Source: an uncultured Anaerolineae bacterium (GTDB lineage: Bacteria; Chloroflexota; Anaerolineae; Anaerolineales; Villigracilaceae). From it: a DNA stretch of 64,000 nucleotides. The DNA lies in the NCBI GenBank assembly GCA_903846015.1, contig CAIMZS010000205.1, forward strand, positions 1 to 64,000. The letters are read 5' to 3'. Of this stretch, positions 9,358 through 18,092 are shown piece after piece. Both the position numbers and the translations under genes were made by a program. Numbering within the stretch: position 1 is the first letter of the stretch; the number at the start of each line of letters is the position of its first letter. Below the pieces are notes generated by a model. It made no database searches. It worked only from the letters and a program-made list of their open reading frames with translations, and was not told the DNA's origin.

Positions 9358-12300
9358 TCATTCTTTTTTCGCTTCTTCGCGTGATAACGGCAAGCGAATG
9401 AAAAAAGTACTGCCAGGCATTTTATCTTCATCACAGCCAGGGCTTTCAACCCAAATCCAACCATTGTGGGCCTTCACGATTCCCGCCGCAATAGCCAAAC
9501 CCAACCCTGGGCCGCCGCCCTTAAACTTGGTTCGACCAGATGAATGCAACTCTGTCTTGCCAACCTGGTATAGTTTTTCAAAAATAATGCGATGATTGGC
9601 AGGATCAATGCCAATGCCGGTATCACGAATATGAATTTCGATGCAGGCTCCCAGGTGTTCGTCAGTGACTGACTCGCCGCCCAAGCTGATACTACCTCCA
9701 TCCGGAGTAAATTTGATGGCGTTGACGAACACGGCATCCAGCGCCTTGAACAAAAGCTGAGGATCAGCCTGGATGACGGGCAGCTTGCTGAGACCTTCCT
9801 CAGTGATCAGGGTGATATTACGTTCGACAAGTTCTTTCTTGTATTCCTTGTGAACGAGCTGCAGAAGCAGCCCAACGATTACCATCTCAGATTGGGGCAC
9901 GATGGTCTGGCCCTCCAGCCGAACCACATCCAGCATGGAGTTGACGATCAGGTGCAAACGGTCGCTTCCTTTTTCCACACCCTCCACAGCCTGCTGGAGG
10001 GGCTGGTTCTCCTGGATGATCGAATTGGTGCGCAACATGCCAAGATAGCCCTTCATCACAGTAATGGGGGTACGCAGCTCGTGAGCGGTGACCTGGATAA
10101 AAGATGTTTTATTCTTATCAAGCTTTTCGAGGGTGCTGTAAGCATCATTCAACTCTTCAACGCGTTGAGCCACCATGCGTTCCATCATCTCGTTAAAACG
10201 AGTCAATTCATCGTATAAACGGGCATTTTCAAGGGCTATGGCAGCCTGCGTACCAAAAGTATTCACCAACAGCAGATCGTCGTGGCTGAAAGCATCGGAT
10301 TCAGAGCGGGTAAGCGAAATCATGCCAATAACTCGATCCTTTGAAAGCAAGGGCACCCCCATCCATGAATGATGGACTGGCAGGCCGGTAAACGGCTGCC
10401 AGCTTGCTAGTTTGGTTACGTCTGCAATAATGACTGGCTCACCGCTCTGCGCGTACTGGTCATAAAAACCACCGTTTGCGACTAGGGTGCGCAGTTCATC
10501 TGTGGGCAGGTCTACCGGGAAACCACTGTGAGCGACCAATCGCGTATGTTCATCGTGTCCATCCATCAGCAGCGCGCCGCGCTCATAAGGCAATACCTGC
10601 CGGAGCTGGATCAGGATTTGCTGAGGGACTTCATCCAACTTCAAAAGGTTGGACAGGCTGCGAGCCGCCCTGGAAAGCGATTCGGCATCCTTGCGACGCT
10701 CCTGCTCGTTGGTATATAGAATGGCGTTCTCGCGGGCGGTTTGTTCGGCAATTTCCTTGGCAATCGCCAGTTCCATCTCGCGCAGTTTTGACTCTGCCAG
10801 CAGGCGCTCAACGGTTGCCTGAGCCTGTGAGCGCTGCTCCACCAGCAAGGTGCGCAGCATGGCGCTACTGATGAGATTGCGAACGCGCATATACACCTCC
10901 CATTCGCGCGAATTCATCTCGATCCATAGAAAACCAAATCGATTTTGAGCCAAAACCAGTGGCATCAAAATAGCAGAATAGCGCCGGGTTTCCGGCGTCT
11001 TCCCACGTGGAATCAGGTGTCCCGTGCCCCACTTGGGGCGCTCCCCCTCTGGCGGTATCTGGAAACCGGTTTCATCATACTGCATCAAAAGATGATAATT
11101 CTCGGAAGGCGGCACCAATGTGGATTGGGGAGTTGCCATGCTGGCATATACCATCAGATAAAGGCGCTGAATCCCCATTCCGGGGAAGTGACGCTCAATG
11201 GCTGCCCCGATCTCTACCAGACTCATGGCAGGAGCCATCGAAGAACCGAAATTCTGCAACAATTCCTCCTGCTGTTCAATCTCCAGCCTGTGCAGGGCCT
11301 GAATGCGCAGCGAAAGCTCGCCAGTCAACATGCGCGCCTGCTGGAAAAGGTTTTCGGCGCGCAAGGTAATGCCGGGCTCACCAAGCCCCGCCAACGCGAA
11401 TTTGCGCAGGATGGATACCACATTATGCCAGACAGCTGCTTCCTCTGTCACCGGTGTAAGCGCGGAAATCAGTACCTCAACGCTGTCGAGGAAGGTCTCC
11501 GCCAGGTTATCATCCCGCAGAGCCATCAACAAGGTATCCCAGGCACGGCCTGCGGCTTCCTGATAGGCGTTGCCATGCGGCGAATCAGCCGGCATTTCCG
11601 CAGCCAACATAAGATTTTTAATAGCTGCATCGCGCTTATTTTCGAGACGGCCAGTGCGCGCGACTTCTTCCTTTTCGACCACCACCCGTTTGACACTTTC
11701 TGGCAGGCAGCCGCACGACCAGCGCACAACGAATTGGGTGGGGATGATGGTGCTCTCAGGAAGTTTCTCCCCGTCAATGGCACGCAGCAGCAGATCGACA
11801 GCCTGTTTGCCCATTTCATAGGATGGCTGACGCACAGTGGTAAGCGGCACACCCAGGGCACGCGCCTCGCGTACATCATCGAAACCGGTCAGCGCAATTT
11901 CACCGGGCACCATGATATTTCGCAACTTCAAAGCTTCAAAAGCTCCAATCGCCATCAGATCATTGGCAGCCACAATCGCGTCGACCCACACCTTGCGTTC
12001 ATCCAACAGCGTACGAATGGCTGCGCGTCCGCTTTCCTGGCTAAAATTGCCCTGTACGACCAGGTTTTCTTCGTACTGGATGCCGCGTGTGCTCAATTCC
12101 TGTTTGTAAGCCAGAAAACGCTGCTCGGCCTCCACCTGCTGGTGCGGACCGCGGATGAAAGCGATGCGCTTGTAACCATGATCGACGCACAGATGGCGAA
12201 TAGCGTTGCGCATACCACGCAAATTATCGCCAATCAGATTGGGAACACCATCCGCCTGCAGCCCATTGGCTACAAGTGGTATGTGGCTATAATTTTCAAC

Positions 12301-12591
12301 AAACTGACTGGTTTCTCGTGCGCCGAGCTCATAGCCCAGATCCCCAGAAATGATGATGCCTGCCAACTGCTCTGTGCGTGCCAGATCATACAACCCGTAG
12401 GATGCCTGCAAATGCCCAGGCATGGCGATGGCAGTCGGCCTGCCACCCACAAAGGTAATCAGGTTAAGATCATGCGCCTCGGCAGCATCAGCAATACCCG
12501 CCATGAATTCCAACCCCCACACACGCCCGGCGTGCGAAACAAACGCTCCGATGGTTTTACGTTCCTGCGATGATTTCTTGGCGGTTACCAT
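9358..12591 (-). CDS. LacI-type sensor / GAF / histidine kinase fusion
   Basis: The 1077-residue protein begins with a LacI/GalR-type periplasmic-binding-protein fold (residues about 10-310: IGAFVSHAGRVWGLEFMAGI, later TGFDDVREA and LTTVRQPSYEMG) but has no DNA-binding helix-turn-helix and no signal peptide or membrane helix. A middle region of about 350 residues follows, then a GAF domain near 670-810 and a HisKA/HATPase kinase with the phospho-acceptor in TAHELRTP near residue 835 and ATP-binding motifs DTGIGI and GGPGLGL. A cytoplasmic sugar or small-ligand sensor is therefore coupled to autophosphorylation. No response regulator is adjacent; its partner is unknown. The ATG at 12591 is preceded by a weak AAGGTG. 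Confidence 0.85.
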   Translation of the reverse strand: MVTAKKSSQERKTIGAFVSHAGRVWGLEFMAGIADAAEAHDLNLITFVGGRPTAIAMPGHLQASYGLYDLARTEQLAGIIISGDLGYELGARETSQFVENYSHIPLVANGLQADGVPNLIGDNLRGMRNAIRHLCVDHGYKRIAFIRGPHQQVEAEQRFLAYKQELSTRGIQYEENLVVQGNFSQESGRAAIRTLLDERKVWVDAIVAANDLMAIGAFEALKLRNIMVPGEIALTGFDDVREARALGVPLTTVRQPSYEMGKQAVDLLLRAIDGEKLPESTIIPTQFVVRWSCGCLPESVKRVVVEKEEVARTGRLENKRDAAIKNLMLAAEMPADSPHGNAYQEAAGRAWDTLLMALRDDNLAETFLDSVEVLISALTPVTEEAAVWHNVVSILRKFALAGLGEPGITLRAENLFQQARMLTGELSLRIQALHRLEIEQQEELLQNFGSSMAPAMSLVEIGAAIERHFPGMGIQRLYLMVYASMATPQSTLVPPSENYHLLMQYDETGFQIPPEGERPKWGTGHLIPRGKTPETRRYSAILMPLVLAQNRFGFLWIEMNSREWEVYMRVRNLISSAMLRTLLVEQRSQAQATVERLLAESKLREMELAIAKEIAEQTARENAILYTNEQERRKDAESLSRAARSLSNLLKLDEVPQQILIQLRQVLPYERGALLMDGHDEHTRLVAHSGFPVDLPTDELRTLVANGGFYDQYAQSGEPVIIADVTKLASWQPFTGLPVHHSWMGVPLLSKDRVIGMISLTRSESDAFSHDDLLLVNTFGTQAAIALENARLYDELTRFNEMMERMVAQRVEELNDAYSTLEKLDKNKTSFIQVTAHELRTPITVMKGYLGMLRTNSIIQENQPLQQAVEGVEKGSDRLHLIVNSMLDVVRLEGQTIVPQSEMVIVGLLLQLVHKEYKKELVERNITLITEEGLSKLPVIQADPQLLFKALDAVFVNAIKFTPDGGSISLGGESVTDEHLGACIEIHIRDTGIGIDPANHRIIFEKLYQVGKTELHSSGRTKFKGGGPGLGLAIAAGIVKAHNGWIWVESPGCDEDKMPGSTFFIRLPLSREEAKKE

Positions 12592-12616
12592 ACGTTCACC
12601 TTAAACGCGCCGGAAT

Positions 12617-12638
12617 GGTCCCGGTTCCAGCACGGGAT
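12617..12638 (+). repeat. Dispersed palindromic element
   Basis: GGTCCCGGTTCCAGCACGGG and two more bases match the family well, with a CCCG/CGGG stem. It lies between the divergent kinase and MFS genes, 26 bases before the kinase start. Confidence 0.6.
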
Positions 12639-12705
12639 AAAGAATTATATCGTATTTGGAATTTGCCTGGCCTATGCAATACGAATAAGGTTGCAACTTG
12701 TACCT

Positions 12706-12711
12706 TATAAT
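12706..12711 (+). promoter_or_regulatory. -10 box of the MFS gene
   Basis: TATAAT lies 26 bases before the ATG of the MFS gene, with CGAGGTAAC as ribosome binding site in between. No good -35 match is seen. Confidence 0.35.
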
Positions 12712-12737
12712 AACCTCATCCCATTTTCCGAGGTAAC

Positions 12738-13973
12738 ATGAACGACTTTTCGAAAATTGCACGTAAGACAACAATAATCCTTTTCCTGGCGCAAAGCCTG
12801 GCATCGGCAGGCTTTATTGCCGCCGCAACACTCAATTCGATCTTGGGCGCAAAACTGGGCGGTGGCCCTGCCTGGGCAGGAGTGCCATCGGCGGTCTACT
12901 TGCTGGGAGGAGCTTTTGCGGCATCAGCCTGGGGTTACCTGATGGATGTAATTGGACGACGAAACGGCATCGCCATGGGACTGGCATTCGGGGTGGTAGG
13001 AACGGGCCTGGTGATTTACTCAATCAATCATGGGCTGCTGATTGGCTTTTTAGTGGGTATGCTACTGATGGGCGTGGCGAATTCTGCGATCATGCTTGGT
13101 CGTTTCGCTGCTGCTGAAGTCAACCCACCCGGCAATCGCGGAGCGGCCATTTCCACCGTGGTACTGGGCGGCACATTCGGATCAATATTTGGACCACTTA
13201 TTGTGGGACCGGCCGGCACGCTTGTGAAGACCTTCGGGATGGACGAGCTTTCCGGGGCCTATGCCGCCAGTTTCATTTTGTTCGGATTGGCAGCCGTGCT
13301 CGTTTTTGTAACACTGCGCCCCGATCCGCGCGATGTGGGGCGTGAAGTGGCGAAATTATACCCTGAGGCCAACTCGGACGGCCCAGCGCGTTCAGTTTGG
13401 GTGATTCTGCGGCAGCCTGCGGCTTTGGCAGCTTTGATGGCGATGGTGTTCGGACAGGTGGTGATGGTGGCAGTAATGGTGATCACATCGCTGCACATGA
13501 AGGATCACAACCACATGCTGACCGACATTTCATCGGTTATTGCGGCGCATACCTTTGGCATGTATGCCTTTTCAGTGATTTCGGGCCGGTTGGCAGATAA
13601 ATGGGGAAGGCCACAGGTTATCCTGACAGGAGCTGTTGTCCTGGTTTTGTCTTGCGTCACCGCCCCGCTTTCACCGGATGTGCTGCCGCTGGCAGTCTCA
13701 CTGTTCCTGCTCGGGCTGGGCTGGAATTTCTGTTTCGTAGGCGGTTCAACCCTTTTGGCAGACCAGTTGTCGCCATCAGAACGGGCGCGCACCCAGGGAA
13801 CCAACGACTTGTTCGTAGGGTTAGCCTCGGCAGCCGGCAGCCTGAGCGCAGGGATCATTTTTGCATCACTCGGCTATGCGCTTGTGGCAGTGATAGGTAC
13901 CGGGTTGGCACTCATCCCGGGCTTGTTGTCAATACGACTGCTGATGAACAAATCACACAGGGTAGTTGTTTAA
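12738..13973 (+). CDS. MFS transporter
   Basis: The 411-residue protein has 12 hydrophobic segments in two halves and the MFS loop motif in both: GYLMDVIGRRNGIAMGL after helix 2, and GRLADKWGRPQVILTG after helix 8. It probably exports or imports a small solute by proton coupling. The substrate is not evident. It is divergent from the LacI-sensor kinase, so the kinase may control it. The GAGG ribosome binding site and ATG are well placed. A strong bidirectional terminator follows. Confidence 0.88.
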   Translation: MNDFSKIARKTTIILFLAQSLASAGFIAAATLNSILGAKLGGGPAWAGVPSAVYLLGGAFAASAWGYLMDVIGRRNGIAMGLAFGVVGTGLVIYSINHGLLIGFLVGMLLMGVANSAIMLGRFAAAEVNPPGNRGAAISTVVLGGTFGSIFGPLIVGPAGTLVKTFGMDELSGAYAASFILFGLAAVLVFVTLRPDPRDVGREVAKLYPEANSDGPARSVWVILRQPAALAALMAMVFGQVVMVAVMVITSLHMKDHNHMLTDISSVIAAHTFGMYAFSVISGRLADKWGRPQVILTGAVVLVLSCVTAPLSPDVLPLAVSLFLLGLGWNFCFVGGSTLLADQLSPSERARTQGTNDLFVGLASAAGSLSAGIIFASLGYALVAVIGTGLALIPGLLSIRLLMNKSHRVVV

Positions 13974-14019
13974 CACTACGCGGTAATTCCATGGGCAATT
14001 CGAGGTGTTTTAATCACCC

Positions 14020-14061
14020 ATAAATAAACATCCCGCCAGAAGTGACGGGATGTTTATTTAT
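14020..14061. terminator. Bidirectional terminator between MFS and cupin genes
   Basis: A perfect inverted repeat, ATAAATAAACATCCCG with a GCC/GTC loop edge and its complement, spans 14020-14061. Each arm of about 16 bases ends in an AT-rich tail on both sides, so it can stop the plus-strand MFS transcript and the minus-strand cupin transcript. The cupin stop codon lies inside the stem. Confidence 0.85.
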
Positions 14062-14381
14062 GCGCGGATCATCGTCAGAAGCATTTTGAATTTCTGAGGC
14101 GCTTTGAGCGCGTGCGGCTCACCAGCTGGCAGGATAATCACCTGTCCTGTTACCAGGTGATAAACGCTGCCAGAGATGGTAACGTCGGCTTCGCCATCCA
14201 GCACCTGAACGAGGGCATCGAACGGGGCGGTATGTTCACTCAGTTCCTGCCCTTCATCGAAGGCGAACAGAGTGACATTGCCTGCTTCGGCCTTGGTAAT
14301 CTGGCGGCTGACAACCGAGCCATCCTGATAAGCGGCCATTTGAACAAGATTCAGTATTTCGGATTTTGGGGCAGTTGACAT
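14058..14381 (-). CDS. Small cupin-domain protein
   Basis: The 107-residue cytosolic protein is a single cupin barrel. The metal-binding pattern is partly conserved: EHTAPFDALVQVLDGEADV gives the EH part of cupin motif 1 and LPAGEPHAL gives motif 2 with its His. It may bind a metal or a small carbonyl compound. It is not like cupins of known reaction that I recognise. It has an AGAGGATAAAG ribosome binding site, and TACAAT is a possible -10. The stop overlaps the terminator hairpin. Confidence 0.8.
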   Translation of the reverse strand: MSTAPKSEILNLVQMAAYQDGSVVSRQITKAEAGNVTLFAFDEGQELSEHTAPFDALVQVLDGEADVTISGSVYHLVTGQVIILPAGEPHALKAPQKFKMLLTMIRA

Positions 14382-14474
14382 GGGTTTTCTTTATCCTCTC
14401 AACTATATTGTAGCCCCAAAAGCCGGTATTGTCATAGAGTGCAAATAAGAGCAGGACGGTCCCGATTTGCCCTT

Positions 14475-14870
14475 TTAGTCTTTCATGAACGGCGCATATT
14501 TTTTATCGTTCTTGAGAATATGATTGACAAGCCAATCCTTCAGAAAGGCCATCACCGGCATGGTCATGGCAGCTTTCCCGGCGCGGAAATCGGTCTGTAA
14601 TTCAGAAATCTTTAAGATAAAGGCGGCATGTTCCGCTTTCTGCGCAGGCAGGTCGGGATAATTGACCTTTGCCAGCATTTTCTCTTCATCGGCGAAGTGC
14701 ACCCGGGTGTAATCGAGCAACCCGTCCAGGATTGCCCCGAGAGCATCCTTGCCTTTCCCCTGACTCATAGCTTCGTGAAGGTCGTTAATCAGGACAAAAA
14801 GCTTTTTGTGCTGGGCATCGATCTTTGGCACATTGACTGAATAAGAATCTGACCACGATATAATTGGCAT
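14475..14870 (-). CDS. Bacteriohemerythrin with one altered iron ligand
   Basis: The 131-residue protein is a hemerythrin-like four-helix bundle that holds a non-heme diiron site for O2 binding. The start MPIISW (14870) follows AAGGAGCTGTT and fits the family; upstream codons are not conserved. Iron ligands seen are H21, H58 with E62, H81, H117 and D122. The usual HxxxH pair before the fourth helix reads Q77-K-A-E-H81, so the first histidine is replaced by glutamine (codon CAG). Oxygen binding could be weakened or the metal site altered. Confidence 0.88.
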   Translation of the reverse strand: MPIISWSDSYSVNVPKIDAQHKKLFVLINDLHEAMSQGKGKDALGAILDGLLDYTRVHFADEEKMLAKVNYPDLPAQKAEHAAFILKISELQTDFRAGKAAMTMPVMAFLKDWLVNHILKNDKKYAPFMKD

Positions 14871-14969
14871 AACAGCTCCTTTTTGAATATGTTTAAAAAT
14901 CATCCGATAAAAAATACAATGATGCCATTGCGCACCAGTGAATAGGTTCACCTCTTTGTTGGCAACTTC

Positions 14970-15300
14970 CAGGGTGATGCTTCAAATCACATCGAAAGCC
15001 ATCGGCATTGATGGAGCGCCGGCCAGAATTTCACATGCTGGCAAATCTCACCAGCACGGACAATATATTTCAATCGGTCACATCTCTGCCATGGCTTGTC
15101 CAGTCAGAGATGAGCAACGGGTCCGCGCAATGTTCCACCGAGTTTCGCAAAACACTCTCACCCGGGGCGTTCACGCCAAGCTGGTAAGTATCCCAGCCGG
15201 CTATTTCAAAAAAATCTACAACCACGCGCATACCAATTTCATGCACTTCACCGCCAACGCAGATTGCCACTAACGTTCGATTCGCGCCTTCGGCAGCTTA
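14970..15300 (-). pseudogene. Decayed B12-binding domain gene
   Basis: A minus-strand open frame (about 15292-15070) reads AAEGANRTLVAICVGGEVHEI, then GMRVVVDFFEIAGWDTYQLG and VNAP, which matches the start of the B12-binding domain of CarH/methionine-synthase type proteins (the 'GE-H-x-x-G-x-x-x-V-x-D-x-x-x-x-x-G-W' part). The frame ends at a stop at 15070. Downstream, other frames continue with domain-like fragments (AGAP, then INADGF) from 15040 to about 14985, so several frameshifts are present. The N-terminal part of such a protein is gone. It lies in an otherwise empty 540-base gap. Origin may be a lost sensor or corrinoid protein. Confidence 0.6.
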
Positions 15301-15414
15301 GATTTGATGAGAAAGCTGCGACATGATTAGCCACGCAGATATTCAAAATAAGTTTGCTGGCGGCTTGCCGCGCACCGCGTAGATATCAGGGCCATCATCA
15401 CTTGAAGACAGCTA

Positions 15415-17445
15415 TCACGAAGCAGTAATTTCAACACCAATACGATTGCGCCCAGCCTCCTTTGCCTTGTACAGGGACTGGTCAGCGCGGATAAGGATAT
15501 CATCCAAGGCCTCGCTACCGCAGAGCGAAATGGCAAACCCTGCAGTCAATCTAATCGATACAGACTTGCCATCCAAAATTAGCGGCTGCAGCATCACAGA
15601 CGAGTGGACACGTTCAAGAGCCTGGCGTGCCTGTTCACTATCCGTTTCCGGCAGAAGCAGAGCAAACTCGTCACCACCGAAACGCGCCAACACATCAATT
15701 TCGCGAATATTCTTCTGACAAATTTTCGAAAACGCTATCAGTGCCTGATCTCCAGCTGCATGCCCATAGTTATCGTTGATCTGTTTGAAATGATCAAGGT
15801 CAATCAACGCAATTGCTAGCGAATGCTTGAACCTGCTGGTGCGTTTATATTCCAGTTGGACCGCAGTGATGAAATGCCGCCGGTTGAATAATCCGGTAAG
15901 CTCATCCGTGCTGGCCTGTTTTTGTAATATGGTTTCAAGTCTTTTGCGCTCGGAGATTTCCTGGCTGAGTTGCCAAACAATTTCTGTGTTGCTCTCTGCC
16001 AACAGACGGTAACGTTGTTCACTCTCATACAAAGCATTTTCCGCTCGCTTACGGACAGTGATATCCCTCCAGGTGGTAAACAAAACTGGCTTGCCCTCCA
16101 GCCTCATTGCCGCGATGGTTACATCGACAAAGAAATTTGTGCCGTCAAATTTGCGATGAACCCATTCAAAAGCGTTTATTCCTGTCCGCAATGCATCCTT
16201 GATCTTTTCCTGGGCAAATTCCACAGAATTTCTGCCATTGGGCTGAAATTCAGGGGAGAACACTTCGGGAGGCTTACCGATTATCTGCGAACGATCACCT
16301 CGCAACATAAGCTCGGAGGCCCGATTGCAATCCACAAAAATACCGTCCTTGATGATCAAATAAGCATCCGGGGAATCCCTGAACAAGATCCGGTGTTTCG
16401 CTTCACTTTCCATTAATGCTTGCTCGGCCTGCTTGCGCTCGGTGATATCGCGCATCACACTAATGATATGAGGTGCGCCCTGCAGTGTCATGATCTTTGC
16501 CGATAACACACCCATGATTTGAGTACCATCTTTACGCAGGAAAACAGCTTCCTGGTTTTTGCAAGATCTTTTTTCGCTCAAAATGGCGATCACTTTTTCG
16601 AGATCCGCCAGGTCGTGCCAAAAATTGACTTCCAAGCTTGTTTTTCCGATTAAATCGGCACGTGTGAAGCCTGTTAGCTCTGAAAACCCATCATTGATCC
16701 CAATAAACGAACCATCGACCATGTTTGTAACCCAAACCAAATCGGGTGTTGTGTTAAAGATCAGTTCCTGGTTATTCCTGGTCTCGCGGTTTTCAGCATT
16801 CAGGCGCTGGTTAACAAGAATGACGAAACCAAATGTCCACAGCATACTGATAATAAGCGCATCAAGATAAGTAGCGACCTGGGTCAGCGAAGCGGTAAAG
16901 ATATCGCCAACCGGCCCAGCAAAGAAGGGTGTCAACGCGCGTATGGTGAAGAAAAAAGCATTGGCGAAAAACGCGATTGCAAGGAAATCTGCCGAAGCCG
17001 TAACAGCGCCGCTCTTATAGGTAAAAAGGCTCCAGGCAATTAAAAGGGATATGATGGCAGCAGCAATGGAGACATTGAGGCGCCGGGCTGTCAAATCGTC
17101 ATTAAGATAAGTGAAATAAATGGCAATCAGTGTGAATATTGCGTTGAAAATGATGAGCAAGCTGCGCTTTTCGCGCTGTCCAAAGAAACGCAGCACACCC
17201 ACATGGATAAAAGTAAAACCCGAAATGAACAAGACATTATTGGCAACGATTGCAAATAATCCAAAAACAGGGTGATCTCGCAGGGAAGAGAAACCAAACC
17301 CCACTGCCACACATGCTGTACCCAACGTCCACCAACCCAGGCCTCGGTGAATTTTATTCAGGCGGTATTGGGTAAAGAGAGCGATGACCTGCAAAATATT
17401 GGTGATGCTCATAAAAATGGCGAACGAGTGTATATCAATGTTCAA
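15415..17445 (-). CDS. Membrane PAS-PAS-GGDEF diguanylate cyclase
   Basis: The 676-residue protein has about seven N-terminal hydrophobic segments (residues 8-215), a PAS domain near 225-345, a second PAS near 350-470, and a GGDEF domain near 510-670. The catalytic motif is ARFGGDEFALLLPETDS, and RxxD (REID) sits five residues before GGDEF, the position of the inhibitory c-di-GMP site. It probably makes c-di-GMP in response to a membrane or ligand cue through PAS. The next gene upstream on the same strand is a bacteriohemerythrin (start 17891), and the two could share a transcript, linking O2 or redox cues to c-di-GMP. The start GTG or ATG at 17445 was taken from the first Met of the open frame. 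Confidence 0.85.
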   Translation of the reverse strand: MNIDIHSFAIFMSITNILQVIALFTQYRLNKIHRGLGWWTLGTACVAVGFGFSSLRDHPVFGLFAIVANNVLFISGFTFIHVGVLRFFGQREKRSLLIIFNAIFTLIAIYFTYLNDDLTARRLNVSIAAAIISLLIAWSLFTYKSGAVTASADFLAIAFFANAFFFTIRALTPFFAGPVGDIFTASLTQVATYLDALIISMLWTFGFVILVNQRLNAENRETRNNQELIFNTTPDLVWVTNMVDGSFIGINDGFSELTGFTRADLIGKTSLEVNFWHDLADLEKVIAILSEKRSCKNQEAVFLRKDGTQIMGVLSAKIMTLQGAPHIISVMRDITERKQAEQALMESEAKHRILFRDSPDAYLIIKDGIFVDCNRASELMLRGDRSQIIGKPPEVFSPEFQPNGRNSVEFAQEKIKDALRTGINAFEWVHRKFDGTNFFVDVTIAAMRLEGKPVLFTTWRDITVRKRAENALYESEQRYRLLAESNTEIVWQLSQEISERKRLETILQKQASTDELTGLFNRRHFITAVQLEYKRTSRFKHSLAIALIDLDHFKQINDNYGHAAGDQALIAFSKICQKNIREIDVLARFGGDEFALLLPETDSEQARQALERVHSSVMLQPLILDGKSVSIRLTAGFAISLCGSEALDDILIRADQSLYKAKEAGRNRIGVEITAS

Positions 17446-17483
17446 GCAAGTACCCTTTTATTCAACCTGATTTCAATACAAGA

Positions 17484-17891
17484 TCAGGTCAGCAAATATC
17501 TTTTTACAAAGCCAGCATATTTTTTATCGCTTTTCATGATGTGATTAACAAGCCAATCCTTTAGAAATCCCAATACCTGTGATGTCATGACAGCCCTGCC
17601 ATTTTCGAAATCGGTCTGGAATTCATTGACCTTGCGGACAAAATCATCATGTTCCAATTGGTGTTCCGGTAGATCAGGATACTTGATCCGCGCCAACATA
17701 TTTTCTTCGTCTGAAAAATGGACGACGATGTAACTAACCAGTGCATCGAGAGTTCTTCCCAATACCTGCTGACCTTGGCCGAGCTTCATGCAATCGTACA
17801 GGTCATTGATTAATTTGAACAGAATTTCGTGCTGAGCGTCAAGCTCAGGCGCGTTAACAGTATAAGAATCAGACCAGGACATTATGGGCAT
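17484..17891 (-). CDS. Bacteriohemerythrin
   Basis: This 135-residue protein is a hemerythrin-like diiron O2 carrier or sensor. The start MPIMSW (17891) follows GAGGTGCTGCC. The diiron ligands are in place: AQH, VHFSDEE, HQLEH (both His of the HxxxH pair, unlike its neighbour at 14475), NHIMKSD. It lies just upstream of the PAS-GGDEF gene on the same strand (gap of about 40 bases), which suggests it may be co-transcribed with it. The two hemerythrin copies share the MPI-SWSDSY-VN start and are clearly paralogous. Confidence 0.9.
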   Translation of the reverse strand: MPIMSWSDSYTVNAPELDAQHEILFKLINDLYDCMKLGQGQQVLGRTLDALVSYIVVHFSDEENMLARIKYPDLPEHQLEHDDFVRKVNEFQTDFENGRAVMTSQVLGFLKDWLVNHIMKSDKKYAGFVKRYLLT

Positions 17892-17976
17892 GGCAGCACC
17901 TCTCAACAGTATCGCTGAGATAATTATAACCCCCCCTCGGTTTATGATTATAAAGACGACATTAATTTTTTAATTA

Positions 17977-18018
17977 AAAGTGGGCATGGTTCAAAAGACA
18001 AAACCATACCCACTTTTA
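17977..18018 (-). terminator. Terminator after kbl
   Basis: AAAAGTGGGCATGGTT and a near-complementary arm (with one bulge, AAAACCATACCCACTTTT) form a stem around a short loop. On the minus strand the hairpin is followed by a T-rich run (TTAATTAAAAAATT), so it ends the kbl transcript. Confidence 0.8.
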
Positions 18019-18092
18019 GATTGGTTTCCGGCTCTCAGAAAATTCGAATATCCTTTGGTGAGAGCTGTAAAAATTAGTCAACTTTCCTTTGG

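Noticed and set aside
10945-12573. A 542-codon plus-strand open frame.
   Set aside because: It is antisense to the LacI-sensor kinase, whose domains and motifs are clear; the plus frame has no family likeness.
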